From Limnephilus marmoratus (taxonomy: Eukaryota > Arthropoda > Insecta > Trichoptera > Limnephilidae), in assembly GCA_917880885.1 (NCBI GenBank), contig OU862908.1, positions 14,495,501 to 14,559,500 on the forward strand: a DNA stretch of 64,000 bases, in the 5' to 3' direction. The notes under the pieces were generated by a model. That model saw nothing but the letters and a program-made list of their open reading frames with translations. It was not told the DNA's origin and ran no database searches. The translations under genes were made by a program, and so were the position numbers. This document shows positions 20,966-33,337 of the stretch, piece by piece (the stretch's first letter is position 1; every line of letters begins with the position of its first letter).

Positions 20966-21840
20966 CTCTTAGGTCCGGTATTTCAGCACAATAATTAGTG
21001 AAATTAATAGCATTCGCGTATTTTTTTTCAGCGAAGAGCTGTTACGCGAAAAACGTTGGCACAGCCCCTCATATTTAACCGACCGTAAGAATCATTATAG
21101 CCTGAATGGGAGCGTGCTGGGGATCGCTCCTGAGCATTAAGTCTTTTGAGTCTAGCGAAAATCGACCAAGCTCGCCTGTATTTTAGAAGGTTCTAAGGTT
21201 CATTTTGCCTGGACAGACCACGCACGAGCTTTGTTTTTTACGGTAGTTCATCGTAAAATTCATAAAATAATTTTTTTGGGCAGTCATCCACTTTAAAACG
21301 TATTTAGATGATATCGTCGACAAGAGATTTGAAAATGTTAATATTGGTTGTAATTATTACTTAAAAGTAAGTAAAAAGGCTGAGACATTGTATTGAAATA
21401 TGACATTTTCCAAAAACACACGAAAACTAGGAAAACCTGCACGAAGGATCTAGGAGAACTTGTACGGAAGTGTTGAAGCCAAATGTCATTAGTTTTGTTA
21501 TAAGTCGTAATATTGTGAATATTTTGAAGAGGGATGTAGTAAGTTTGAGCTAATCGTATTTACACGCCAGTGGACCCAAGTTCTTACTCGGTCTTTCATT
21601 CTTCTTCTCAAGTCCGCGAAGTGTTGCCTCGTTGGCCCATTGTTCCAGCCCCCGTGTGTGAGTGGTTAAACTCTACCTGCACTTGAAAACCGTCGCGGTA
21701 TCGGATTTCACCATCATTAGCTCTGATTCAAGGTGTGAGACATAATGAAAAACGAAGAAATTATTAGTATCAAACTTTGTAACTTTCTAATACACAAACG
21801 CAAAATATTACTATCTACTTTTCATATTGTGTAGAAGAGG
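20966..21840. other. No recognisable feature
   Basis: Unique-looking intronic sequence of moderate GC in part (about 21050-21240). No gene or repeat match inside the window. Confidence 0.35.
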
Positions 21841-22165
21841 ATGACCCGACAGTTGGCCACCAGAAATTATAATTATTATAAAAATATGTTTTTTGTGCAT
21901 CATTTACCCATTTCAAACGTAAAAAATACCTTTAATATTAAGTTTGTAAGCATATCAAACCAATTTATTAACAATGTCCAATGTTTTTTGTACTTATAAT
22001 TTTGTAGCATTTGTTTTACACTTTTGATATTCTCTGCACACCCCTTCAGGGAAACTTATTTATATTTTGTGTAAGTAGATGTACCGTATTTTCCCTATAT
22101 ATATTTTATACAAGTACGCCGGGGGGTGGGGGAAATTGTCAGGGATCAACTGTCGTGGAACCGTT
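21841..22165. mobile_element. Non-autonomous TIR element, copy 1
   Basis: It starts ATGACCCGACAGTTGGCC and ends GGATCAACTGTCGTGG, with CGACAGTTG as the inverted core. Internal blocks (GAAATTATAATTATTATAAA, CTGCACACCCCT) match the longer copy at 55401-55922. Confidence 0.65.
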
Positions 22166-22275
22166 GAAGATTAATGCCACTATGGAAGGAAGCAAATAGC
22201 CGACCAATTCAAGACATGAAATGAATATTTATTTATTTATTTGTATGCGCTCTACAAATTATCCACTTAATTTTC

Positions 22276-22535
22276 AAGTAAAACTTCTTTACGCACGCTT
22301 GACTTGGGGAGTAAGCTGGTGAATGCGTGACGAGAGTGTTACGAAAAGCGAGGCGAACGGTAGTTAAGAGGGAGATATAAGTTAGTGAAGATAGAAAGAG
22401 AAAGAGTTTCGTTTCGTATATTAATGTAGGGGAAGAGAGAGAAGTGCGAGCACACATTTTCTTTCGAGAGCAATGCGCGCGCACATTTTCTTTCTCTCTT
22501 ACTATCATATAGATGGAGCTAAAGAAGTTTTACTT
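22276..22535. mobile_element. MITE with 16-bp perfect TIRs
   Basis: AAGTAAAACTTCTTTA (22276-22291) and its exact complement TAAAGAAGTTTTACTT (22520-22535) bound 260 bp. The core is rich in GAGA/AAAGAGAAAG. No ORF of note. Confidence 0.75.
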
Positions 22536-22559
22536 CAGTCGTGTGGTCTAAAGCACATT

Positions 22560-23400
22560 CGCTTTTTATTATAACATGGGCTCATACAAACATTTGTTAT
22601 ATATTATATAATAATTTAGTAGAACAGTATTCAAGAAGGAAAAAGTTGAAAGAAATTGTAAAATAGAACCCACGCAGAAAAATAATAAAAAGTAACATTA
22701 GTATCTATGTATTTATAAGGTATGTTACTATAGACTTCTTGTTACTAAATTCAGCGCAGTTGATATTAATAGATGATACTTGAAATAAATATTTAACTTT
22801 TAAAAGTACATAAATGCTATTTTGATATCTTTAAATAAACGCATCATTCCTGAAATACACTTCATCTACAGCTTGCTTGAAGGGCCCGCAACCCGGATTT
22901 GTACCGATTTATTACATATTTCCCTTAAACACGGTAAGTTTTAAAGCTCTTTAAAAATATATATGTTATTCTTGAAGATATTATCTAGACTTTGCCCGCG
23001 CCGAAACGCAAATTATATAAAATTCCCTCGATAGAAAAAAATCGCAAAGCATGCTCCAAAAATTATTATTAACACGTTTGTTTCAGTTATTTTACAAGTA
23101 ATATGTATGAAAAAATTCACAGTGTTTCTTTAAATGCTGTTTAAGATAATGCCCGCAAGATTTTTGCTCTATTTTAAACGAGTCGTGTTTTATTAAACAT
23201 TTTCGCATCGATTTTGTCGCTGGAAATGTTAGCGCTCTCCTCTAACATTGGTAATTTCGTACCTCTCCATCTTCTTTTTTTCGGGCCCGGTTGCAGAGCC
23301 TTAAGGATCGTTTGAAAATGTTGCCTGTTCTCCGAAATGTGATCATGTAAGGTCAAAAGTAAATAAAAATATTTTACTTCTTCGAACTTTGCAAAATAAC
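22560..23400. other. No recognisable feature
   Basis: AT-rich sequence leading to the palindrome. The 79-codon frame at 23174-23413 has no recognisable motif. Confidence 0.35.
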
Positions 23401-23462
23401 TTTGTGGTATCATTTTTCATATAATGAATAAAAAATCACTTTGTTTAAACCACTATTTTTAA

Positions 23463-23511
23463 AACAAATCAACATGTTTCGACAACAATGTTGTCTTCAT
23501 CAGGATATATA
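23463..23511 (-). ncRNA. Hammerhead-like ribozyme motif, left arm
   Basis: It is the mirror copy of the right-arm motif: CTGATGA at 23503-23497, six-bp stem II and GAAAC are identical. Helix I uses spacer bases (ATATATC side) and pairs less well than on the other strand. Confidence 0.5.
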
Positions 23512-23524
23512 TATTTATTATAGT

Positions 23525-23573
23525 AACATATCCTGATGAAGACAACATTGTTGTCGAAACATGTTGATTTGTT
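23525..23573 (+). ncRNA. Hammerhead-like ribozyme motif, right arm
   Basis: CTGATGA (23533-23539), one extra A, stem II GACAAC-ATT-GTTGTC (six bp), GAA-A-C (23556-23560), a minimal stem III AC-AT-GT, and a predicted cleavage triplet GTT (23563-23565). Helix I pairs AACATATC (23525-23532) with GATTTGTT (23566-23573) at seven of eight positions. The tiny stem III is typical of hammerheads in Penelope-like elements. The extra nucleotide between CTGATGA and stem II departs from the classical core, so activity is not assured. Confidence 0.6.
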
Positions 23574-23849
23574 TTAAAAATAGTGGTTTAAACAAAGTGA
23601 TTTTTAATTCATTATATAAAAAATATTTTAGTTAGTTCAGTACGTAAAATCAAAAGATTCAGTGGTTAACAATATATTAATCTATCTAGAATTAAAAAGG
23701 TTGGTTTTTAGGTACGATAGAGTGAAAATTGTAAATGATTCCTATAATTAGTTTGTGATAAAAAAATAAAAAAGCGGCCTCTTTGACGAAAAAATAGATG
23801 AAGAATGTAAAATTGACCTAAATTTTCCCCCAATCTAACACTTGGTTAC

Positions 23850-24620
23850 TCCACCCTTCCGTAGCGAATGTTTCATCCCACATTCCTCGGTGAGGAGGGG
23901 GACGAAACATGAGACTCCGAAACATGAATGAATGGATACTTACAGGGAATGTAACGGAGGGACAAACCATAGAGCAGAGGGAGACAATGTTTTCAGTAAC
24001 GCTATTACTTGAAACAGAGGTGCGGCATTAAAGAGGGTAATTGAATCACTTACGACTATCAAATTCCAGTAGCATAATGACCTGATAAAATCACACAAAA
24101 AATCTGATTAGATAATCATTCATCTCAACCTGAAATTAAAATCCTCCTTGATATGGCGGCGCGTTGTAAATAACAATCAAAATTTCTATCCAAAATCATT
24201 TTTCATTCACAAATAATCACTTTAAATCATTCTTTACCCAAAATAAAATCCCGAAATGAGATTTTTTGTTCCGTCCCGAGGGTAGTGTGGAGATTCCTCC
24301 GCCTAATGATGCTCCAATGACAGACGGGAATTTTGAATAGAATCGGTAGCCCAGCTACTGTAGCCGACCGTGGCGTGGATTCGTGTGATCAACTTTTTAA
24401 TTTTGTTTTTTTACCCATTTATGAATAGAGCCCCAGGAGTTAATAAAAAAAACCGCCAAGGAAAGCGAGTTCATACAATAGTAATCATTTCTAGAACTAT
24501 TGTTGTGATATTATGAAACTATCCGCTACCTGATACTGGTGTTGATTCACCCTGTTTTCCCTGTTTTTTTTTTCGTTCTTGGAAGGTCATAATAAAAGCT
24601 CATTAAATTTACAATTATAT
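23850..24620. other. Unique intronic stretch, possible regulatory DNA
   Basis: Balanced composition with no repeat copies seen in this window and several homeodomain-type cores (TAATTG, AATAATCACTTTAAAT). The only basis is being non-repetitive inside a repeat-filled intron of a patterning gene. Confidence 0.2.
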
Positions 24621-26110
24621 CTTCCCTCGCCAAACACTCAAATATTTGGCTGAGAGGAAATATCTACACTAGTACGGTGTGCATAGGATTCCGTGATCCA
24701 ATATGCAGTCTGTTCAGCTACTTAGACAAAATATAACTAAGTGTTTCCGAAAGTATATGCAGAGAGGATGTACCGCCGAATAACAAAAGTGCGTAAAACG
24801 TATTTTCAATCAAATGCATTAAGGTTAAAACGACTTGTCTATACACTGTATAAACTAGCGTATAGGTTATTTTTAAGTCGATTTTTGGTTTAAAATTGGT
24901 GAAAATGTACACAAAATTAGAATTTCGTAATAATGATAATTTCGGGGAGGAACTGTCGGCTTATCTACTCTCGGATCGCCGGTATGTTGATGTGCAACAC
25001 TTGAATTCATTCAAATTCAATGAAAGTTGGGCACTTATTGGGTTCGTTGCAAAAAATTATAATCCTTTTTATTAGAATTTTAATCTAAAATAAACTTATC
25101 ATTCATATTATAATTATTCACAAGCTATTCACATTCTACCCCAACGTTCTAGCATTACTTTTCTTTTCGAAGAAGGGCGGTAGTTTGGATAAGATTTTGA
25201 CAAGCCATTTGTGAAAAGTTATAAAAAACATGAAATCTCATTGAGAAAATTCAGGAAAATTGGGCCGTAGTAAATATTATCTCAAGCGAATTGAATAACA
25301 GCTATTAAAATACTAGTAGAATAAGCTAATATAGCACCAGATTTAAATGTCCGGGTTAAATTTTCCCTTCAGGAAAAACTAAACCCTTTCACACACTTCC
25401 TCAAATGATCATCTAGTCAATCCACATTATGCAATTGCACTATATAAGTATTATAAATACAAAACAATACAAGAACAACATGTCAACCTACCAGAGACCA
25501 AATGGGAAAATAATTCACCGACTCCAGATATTTTCATATCAGAGGGTTCGGCTCTGTGGAATTCCTAATTGAACCTATAAATCCTACTGATCCCTCAATA
25601 TAAATATTTAAAAAATCTTTTGTAATCCTACAAAAGATTTTTTAGATCCTAGATTATTATTATTATTAATATATTATTATCCTCGGAAACATCATAATTA
25701 TTGGTTTCCTGGGTTTCTGATGCCTAAATTTACAGGTTAAACTCAAACAAAAGGATGTTTCCAAAATATACGATTTTTTTGTAAGTACCTCCATTCTTGA
25801 CACTTTCTCCTTTCTCCTCTCTCCATTTTCTAAGCCAAGATTAATCGTTTTCGTGAACGAATGTTTGCAGTTAAATTTCGTTACATAAACGTATTTGTAA
25901 AAATAACAATAATATCTACGAATACTTGCGTACATTAATGCAGTTGTTGAAACCCATGTATTATATTTTATTAGAGCGAACGTTAAAATTTACCATCATT
26001 ATAAATTATAACCATCACCAAACAGATTCATAATCTACATAAAAAAATGTTTGTCCTAAATATTACGGTACATTTATTGAAACTCATTTTTTTAATTCAC
26101 ATTCGTTATC
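24621..26110. other. No recognisable feature
   Basis: AT-rich intronic sequence. Short ORFs carry no motif I can name. Confidence 0.35.
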
Positions 26111-26119
26111 ATTATGTAA

Positions 26120-26465
26120 TTTTCAGTTTTTCGAAAGACTAATTTTTCGAACAACTTTCGGCCAATTTTTTATTGGTCAAAAGACATATTTTTCGAATTT
26201 GTTAATCAGCTTTTAAAATACATATTTCACTTGCTTATGACTAACGAGATACTATTAGGTTAGGTTAGATTAGTTGATATTATCCATCCTGTAATAAATT
26301 CTCTTGTAGGTACGTAATGTATACACACTTATATCAATTCGAAAAACTAGTGTTTCGGTCAATTGACGTTCGAAACATAAGTTTTCGAAAAATTGAAGTT
26401 CGATAAATAGCATTTCAAACAATTGAATTCGAAAAATTGATTTCGAATAATTGCAATTCATTCAA
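26120..26465. repeat. Degenerate TTCGAAAAATTG-type array
   Basis: Variants of TTCGAAAAATTGA recur about every 20-30 bp, especially at 26335-26465. The array is irregular and has no unit border. It looks like a decayed short tandem repeat. Confidence 0.5.
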
Positions 26466-28260
26466 TTTACATAGACCCATGTCCGAGTGCTAAAAGTGGG
26501 CAAACTAAAACAAAAAAATTAGGTATACACTCTATTATGAAGCGAACATTTCTTGCCTATTTAATGATATTATTTATACAGTACCTGGTACCTGTTTATA
26601 GCCAGTACACCAGCGTCATCAGACCATTGATTGAGAAATGCCCGATGGTGTAAAAGTAGTTGTAGGTTGTATATGATGGTAGTTGTAGCTACCCAGCGAT
26701 CCGAGTACCAACTTTACTTTTGGTATGATTCTTTCTCACGGTAACATTTCCACAGTCTTGTACTGGACGTTTTTTAAGGTAGTAAGTAGGTACCTTTGTC
26801 CCGTTCTACAGTCGAAGCGCAATACGAATCTGGTAAAGGCTGCTTGTGTTATTGCAGGAGATATAATTTCCAATCGATCTGAAGTCATTAAATCGTTTAA
26901 TGCTTATTATCAGCACTGGCTTAATGGGAGATAATGCAATAGCTAAGCTCATAAATGCATTGGTAGGTACCTAACTTACATGGTTTTATAGGTAACCTTA
27001 ATCGTAAAGCAGAAGAAATTCAGTGTGGAGTACAGTGAAATCTATCAAATGGTGATGGATGATTTGTGAATGATGGTGCTCACTTCCACCATCAGCTATG
27101 GAGCTATGAAACATTCACAAAATTATCAAAAATATACGAGTGTCATATTGTTTTTTTCACACATATTTATAGAGGTAGAAAGATAAAAAAATCGATTGAA
27201 ACTCTGTATTAGCTACTAACAGCCTAACTAAAAAACAACGTGAAAAATTTATTCAATAGATAAACGGCCGTGAATGTGTAAATATTACTAATTAAAAAAA
27301 AACAAATAATAGAAATTATGTTTAATAAACTAATATAATAGTGAATTGGTCATCGTAATACTAAATATGTAAAAAAAACATTATATGAATGGCGCGTGAA
27401 ATGTCATGTTTCAAAACTGTTATTTTTACTTTAAACATGGCGGACTCAGCGGATTGCACATGTACAGATCCACCGAAGTCCAGTGGGGCCAACAGAAAAA
27501 TTAATTTTGTTATTACTAACCTTCTAAAAAATAAAACGTACAATCTTTACACGGTGTAAAACAAAAACACCGTTTAACGGTCGTTAAGTGTTTTTTATTA
27601 GTAAGGCTATTATTGTTTAATAAATCTCATTGAAATTATAATATAATTGCATACAAAAAATATTAACCACATTATAATTAAATGTAAATTAATTTTGGAT
27701 GATTTGTTTTTCCTGTGTCGAGCAGGGGTTTGGTGTAGATTGACTGTAAATTTTCTTCGTAGAGTAAACCGTGGGATACCCTTTTTTATAGAAAAATAGT
27801 TAAAATTGGAATACACGGTGTAATGTCCAGCAACGTGCACATTTTAAATTTGGTTTTTATTTTAAACATTTTTAGCTTTGAATTACTTAAATGTTCGGAG
27901 AATTCGAACGGAGAAAAAAGCGTCTGTTGCATTTCTAAATAATAGAGATCATAGGTTATATTTTTAGAATAAATTTAAATAAGAACCTTTTCTTTTGTAG
28001 ATCCTACTCTAAAAAGCTTTAAAATAACGATTTATTTTTATGCAGAGCTGCAGATACTTGTTTTATGAAGGTAGGTACCTACTACCTACCTGTTACATAA
28101 GCTGATTAAATATTTGTTTTACATCTCAATAATTTTTAAATATAGGTTCCTATGTAAAAAAAGATATTTACATAATAAGAATAAGTAAGAGTTATACAAT
28201 AAATGCTAATAATCAGTAGGTATTTTTAGCATTTTTTGTGAACACCTCACTAGGAGTATG
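26466..28260. other. No recognisable feature
   Basis: Mostly AT-rich. An ACACGGTGTAA motif occurs at about 27552 and 27814 and may mark the ends of a small element, but I could not pair them as TIRs. Confidence 0.3.
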
Positions 28261-28267
28261 TGAGTTG

Positions 28268-28655
28268 AATTTTTTTAACATTAAATCTACACAGGAGGCC
28301 CTAAGGAAAACCATTTTCCTTGGGACCTATGTCATCTTTGAGGATGCTGTGTGGTGGGTTTTTTGGGGAAGGAAGGAAGGAAAGGAAGTTCTAAGAAAGA
28401 AAAAGGTGTGCGGGTGGGTAGGAATCTTGGGATCAGTGTGTCCAGGAGTGACGAACGTATGAATCCATTCTTTCTTCCCATTGCAGTGCAAGGCTGAATG
28501 AATCGGTTGGAGAGATCAAAAGTTCTCCCACAACCAATCTCTCCTGATACGCCGCCAAGACCCGGACAAACTTCATACCGGGAACCCCTGCGAAGTCACC
28601 AAACGTAGCGAACCACTTGGGATGACCTATGGCAACAATAGAGAACTCCAGTCCA
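28268..28655 (-). repeat. SINE sharing the LINE 3' tail (copy 2)
   Basis: The tail ACACAGGAGGCCCTAAGG..AAAA and complement TTTTCCTTGGGACC form the hairpin with altered but still pairing bases. Body blocks GGAGAG.TCAAAAG and ACCACTTGGG.TGACCTA.GGC match other copies. Confidence 0.65.
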
Positions 28656-28879
28656 ATTTTTTTATTTTTTTTAATGAATAAAGACCTTCAAACTTAAATA
28701 ACTGCATTTTTATTTTTATTTTTATAGTTAGTTTTAATAGTTAAAATAATTGTCAAAGTTTTAATTTTTCTAGACCATCAGAAAAGCACCATATCTATGG
28801 TAAATTGTTAATATGGTGATATGGTCTTCACCCACCGATATTTTATTTACCTTCAAGTTGTCATATTGTATCAGTGATA

Positions 28880-29650
28880 TTATGTCGAGGGAAATTTCCC
28901 TATATCTAGGGGAGAAAAATATTTTTTAGGGATAAGGGAAATCAGGACAAAATCTAGGGAAATTTCGAACTCTGGCAAAATTTTTATTACATATGACAAT
29001 ATTACTGGTATTGTATATGTTTGTTGGGATTCCTATGAATCTTAATTATTGTGTTATTTTGTGCAATGTTATTTTTAACACTGACAACTCAAAATGATAT
29101 TAGAGAACGTACCCATACTACGTGACACGTTCGGGGGGGGGGGGGGTCTTCAAAATACCACGCTTGGTACAAATGAGCGGTGGGTTGCTTAGGTTTTTGG
29201 TCACCGTGGGGGGGGGGGGGGGTTAAAAAGTGCAAAAAGTTTGTCACGTAGTATGGGTACGTTCCCTATGTATCTAAAAAGATAAATGGGACCTCTGAAA
29301 AAAAATAAATTATTTATGTTTTAAGTTCCGTTTTTTCGGGGATTGCGGTTGATTTTTATTTTGCAAAGTGTTTTTTTTATTATTTGGAATTCAGTTTCTA
29401 ATTCAGTGGTGAGTGTATTCGTACTTTTAAATTATAACTTCACGTAGCAAAAAGTGTTTTATTTGGAAAAGCACAGTATTATTAGTATATTTACCAAGTT
29501 CCGATATCTTTAATCATATTAATTAACATATAAAAGGATTAGTGTTACACAAAAAGGTGGCTACGTAGGTAATTGCGTAAATGTGAAATTCTAGGGAAAT
29601 TTCACATCAAAATCTAGGGAAATATTTTTTTTGGGCAGTTCATCCCTGTT
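28880..29650. repeat. Region bracketed by TCTAGGGAAAT motifs
   Basis: AAATCTAGGGAAATTTC occurs near 28960, and twice-repeated TCTAGGGAAAT near 29590-29625. AGGGAAATTTCCCT is also nearby. The poly-C MITE lies between. This may be one older element split by the MITE. Its nature is unknown. Confidence 0.3.
29103..29266. mobile_element. Poly-C MITE, copy 2 (inverted)
   Basis: It has the same TIR (GTCACGTAGTATGGGTACGT end) and core as 9345-9512, in reverse orientation, so the runs appear as G. Flanks are TTA on the left and TAT on the right. Confidence 0.8.
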
Positions 29651-30820
29651 TTAAAATGGTGGAATCAGGTGGAATGATGGCCAATGAATACTATGACATT
29701 TCGGTGTGATAATTCGTTTTTTATTCAAGATTAACTGTTGTTAATATAGAAAAACATTGGTAAAATGTCCACATTTCACCGCTACTGTTATTGTATTTAA
29801 TCAAAGTGCAATATAAAAACAAATCATCTCTTTCATTGCAAATACATGACATCGTATTTTGTGTCGACTTTAACCTAAAATAGGCAAAATTTATTCCAGA
29901 TTGTCCGCAAATATAGCCCTTTTCGTAAATTGTTGAGGGCCTAAATTATGTTTCAACAAACACAATAACTATTATTTATCTAAATCTCTATAAACAGTAT
30001 GAAAATAAACCAAAAACACGAAATGTTGAATTGCATTTTCAAATGTCAATACAGTAATACTGACAATACAATACACGCGATCACCAGGTGACAGTGGGTG
30101 AGTGTGACGCGTGACGTCACCATTCACCATTTCAGTAATGCCAACTTAACGCTGTGTTTTCAGGAGAGGTTTAAAAATGCACTTTTTAATAATTTTTTAA
30201 AAACTCTGCCTTTAATATTATGAAATAAAAGTTATATATTCAGAATCAGCGTTTATTGGTCTATATGAACATATTTTTTTAAAGCCATAATATTTTTCAC
30301 TGGAGTTCCTTATTGAGATAATTTTTATGTTGTATTGGTTTATTTACATTTTACTTTTTAATAAATAAAGTTTTGCACAGATGTGTTCTGATGGTGTTTA
30401 TAAAATAACGTAGGTATATATCTAATCTCAAGCGGTTTCTTAAAAAAAATCTCTTTCAATACGGGGATTAGTAAAAAGTTCACTGTTTTAACACTTTCTA
30501 ACATAAGCTAACTTGTATACTCTATCAATCTATGTAGTTTATATACTGAACGTCTGTTGATGCGTCGTAAATCCTGTAAGAAGTTACTTATCGAAAAAGC
30601 AAAACGTACCGACACACTAATGGTCGATATCTATATTAAATTAAAAATACTCGCATTAATGTCAAAATCCAGAGAGGAAACTGCGGAAAACGTTTGTATG
30701 GACAAAACTCTGCCCGGACTCCTCTTAAGAACTTATTTCTAAACCTGAGTCAACAATTTCCATCATTTCGTTCACCATCTGTTAAGTCAGGTAATTTATC
30801 CAGATAATAATATAATAATA
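29651..30820. other. No recognisable feature
   Basis: AT-rich intronic sequence. The 61-codon frame at 30557-30742 has no recognisable motif. Confidence 0.35.
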
Positions 30821-30825
30821 ATAAA

Positions 30826-31245
30826 TTTGGACAACTTATATAGCGCTGTTTTTGCGAAAAATCGCCTCAAGAGCGCTGTACAAATTAACAAGGATTTTAC
30901 ATTAGAATTTACTTAACTTAGGAGGCTAGATAACAACTCGTCTTGCAGCTATCAAGCGCATGGATTATTGAAATTCTAGCCCCCCGATAAATTAAATAAA
31001 ATATCTTTTTATACGTACGTATTTCAATTTACTTAACTATGTAGGGGGCTAGATAACCACTCGTCTTGCAGCTATCAAGCGCATGGACTGTTGGAATTCT
31101 AGCCCCCCAATAAATTAAATAAAATATCTTTTTATACGTACGTATTCTAATTTACTTAACTATGTAGGAGGCTAGGTATCAACTCGTCTTGCAGCTATCA
31201 AGCGCATGGATTATTGGAATTCTTGCCCCCCAATAATACATTTAC
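30826..31245 (+). repeat. Three-unit tandem repeat, about 121 bp per unit
   Basis: Units begin AATTTACTTAACT at about 30906, 31026 and 31149. Each contains GGCTAGATAACAACTCGTCT, CAGCTATCAAGCGCATGGA and GGAATTCTAGCCCCCC. The units are about 90-95% alike. The preceding 68 bp (AACTTATATAGCGCTGTTTT) is the interspersed motif also at 3934-4003. Confidence 0.9.
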
Positions 31246-31258
31246 CTTCTGTATTTAA

Positions 31259-31335
31259 TAATCTACTTAACATCCTTAGTCTAACTTAATCTAACTTAAT
31301 CTACTTAATCTAACTTAACCTAACTTAATCTTACT
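31259..31335 (+). repeat. Short tandem TCTAACTTAA-type repeat
   Basis: About seven irregular units of 10-11 bp with the core CTAACTTAATCTA directly follow the 121-bp array. Confidence 0.75.
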
Positions 31336-32930
31336 CACACATACTCAAAACATATATGTATTTAATAAATCTGCAGTTCATAAAAACAATTGCAAAGAAA
31401 CCATAAAAATAACACGTAATCAACGCTAACGAAAATGTATATATACTCGTAATACACTGTGATAATAAATTGTCACTGTGAACTGTTAATTAATAAAGTT
31501 TTTTAATTTTTCATTTATCACTCCATACGTACGGCACAGGTAGAAACATCTAACTTCATATAATATCTCTCCTGTTAGCCTTGGGAGCCCCCAAAAGTTC
31601 CTCTCCTTAAAGATCACACCTTAAGTCTCGCGGAAACATTTTATGCGGCTATTCCCTCCCATGAAAACGCGTACAACAACTGCCTAACCGGGTATGATGA
31701 AAACAAAAAAAAACCAATGACAAAAATCCAAAACCAATCCTTCTTAAAGTCTAAATCTCCCCATATTGCAATCACGTTCCCTTGAAATATATATTTTTTA
31801 CATAACTTAACTTCTATTTTTCCAACAATCATTTTTTAAACTCATGATGAAAGAGAAAGGGGCCTTTTTGGCCCTGAGCTCTGTAAGCCAGTATATCAAA
31901 AGTCTCTGCCGTTGAAACCGTTGTTGGTGGCAAATATTACCAGAATTTAAATAATATACCTGATCAAAGACGCGCGGAAAATTCTGTTTGGCAACCGTAC
32001 CCCGACCAAAGAAATGGGTTTTTGAATGGGTTCAGTAAATAACGAGTTCGTTCATGAATGCACAGATCTCTGTCGGCCAGATCTGGTATCATCTCACACA
32101 ATCGCATAATACCTAATACAATCTCTCTGGTCCAGCGGGGCAGCGTCCACCTGTGCCTGTGTGTGTGGAGAGGCCCATTCACAAATTCCTCCCAAACACA
32201 TAATAATAGTGGAGTGTAATATTGTTGGTAAGATGAGGTATAAAAAATCCCATTAAAACGCCTTCTTAATCGAAATTGATACGAACGACTTCATATTAAA
32301 TATAAAGGCAGGTGGGATTTTGTTGATAACCTAGACTTGCTTTTTTAACATACGTATTTAAATGTAAATATTTAAGTATTTTTTAGAAAAAAAAATAGAA
32401 TGGATCCACCAGACGTAAGAATCAATTATTTAATGATTGATGTTTAAAAATTTCACAATTGAAATCGTTTTAGTGTCAGCCTTTCGTAATGCTAAATATT
32501 TATTTTTAAAAACAGTTTTCATTGTCGATAAATTTCGGAAGAACGCTTTCTTCATTATTAACTTTTTGTATCATTTGCGTTTGAAAAATAACCAATGAGC
32601 TTTTAATTTAAATCACTTATTTTTTCTTTCAGCCTGTCACCTATCACTGAAAATTGCACAGTTATAATTCAGATCTGTGAAAGTTCTATTCAATTTCAGT
32701 TATTAATTCATCATAGGCCGGTTGCAAAATAACAGAACTCGAATAAAACTTTCACAGAACTTTGAAATTTGAAGAATTGTTCAAATTCCGTGAAACAACC
32801 CGTAATTAGTTTTATTAAGTTAATTCTTAGTTATTAGCATGTTTAAAATCTAATAATGAAGTATCTTATTAACGACTTTAAGAATATTTGGATTTGTTTC
32901 TGTCTGTGTTTCTTTTTAGGACAAACGTTT
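31336..32930. other. Unique sequence with one TCF/Pangolin-type site
   Basis: No gene or repeat was recognised. At 31962-31969 GATCAAAG (CTTTGATC on the minus strand) matches the TCF/Pangolin consensus. Gooseberry genes are known Wingless-pathway partners, which makes the site worth noting, but single 8-mers occur by chance. Confidence 0.2.
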
Positions 32931-32934
32931 TTGC

Positions 32935-33060
32935 TTTTGAATACAATTGTTTCGGACAGCGTTACAGTGTCCACCATCAGAGTGTGTGGATTGTGGTGAA
33001 GTATGTGATTATGCTTATCGAAGTGATAACGTGTTGCAAGCCTTAATCCTCTTAACCAGA
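32935..33060 (-). ncRNA. Hammerhead-like motif, family 2
   Basis: On the minus strand: CTGATGG (32980-32974), one base, stem II GGACA / TGTCC with a 9-nt loop, then GAAAC (32953-32949). The final A of CTGATGA is G and the sequence after GAAAC (AATTG) no longer forms the small stem III. Flanks CAATCCACAC and CACTTCGATAAGC belong to the same repeat as 3.4 kb and 20.9 kb. Confidence 0.5.
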
Positions 33061-33337
33061 TTTTACTTAGATACATTTTAGATTGATTTTTCTTTAGATA
33101 CCAAGAACTGTTGGTCTTAGTAACATTTACGGGGTATTGTGACTTTCAATTGTCACCGTATTTAAAAAAGTAGATTGTTGAAATTTGTGATCGCGTTTTA
33201 TGAAAATGAAAAAATTAATTAAAATTCTAATGTTATGCATTACGTTAGTTGTAGTTTGGTGGTTCAGTCTCTGCGCTTTGCAGCCTTCCCGTGGCATCAC
33301 TCGTTTGTACCTGATCCGCGTCCCCATCAGCCATCAG

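Larger units (their letters stand above)
23419..23617. repeat. Near-perfect palindrome, 90-bp arms, 19-bp spacer
   Basis: Arms 23419-23508 and 23528-23617 are inverted copies with a single mismatch, separated by AT-rich DNA. Each arm contains a hammerhead-like ribozyme core reading outward. Such a structure could extrude a large cruciform or give a long RNA hairpin. Confidence 0.95.

Noticed and set aside
26600..26640. CTGATGA on the minus strand as another hammerhead
   Set aside because: The following sequence gives no adequate stem II and no GAAAC strand.
27547..27825. ACACGGTGTAA pair as transposon ends
   Set aside because: The motif is itself nearly palindromic and the flanking bases do not extend as TIRs.
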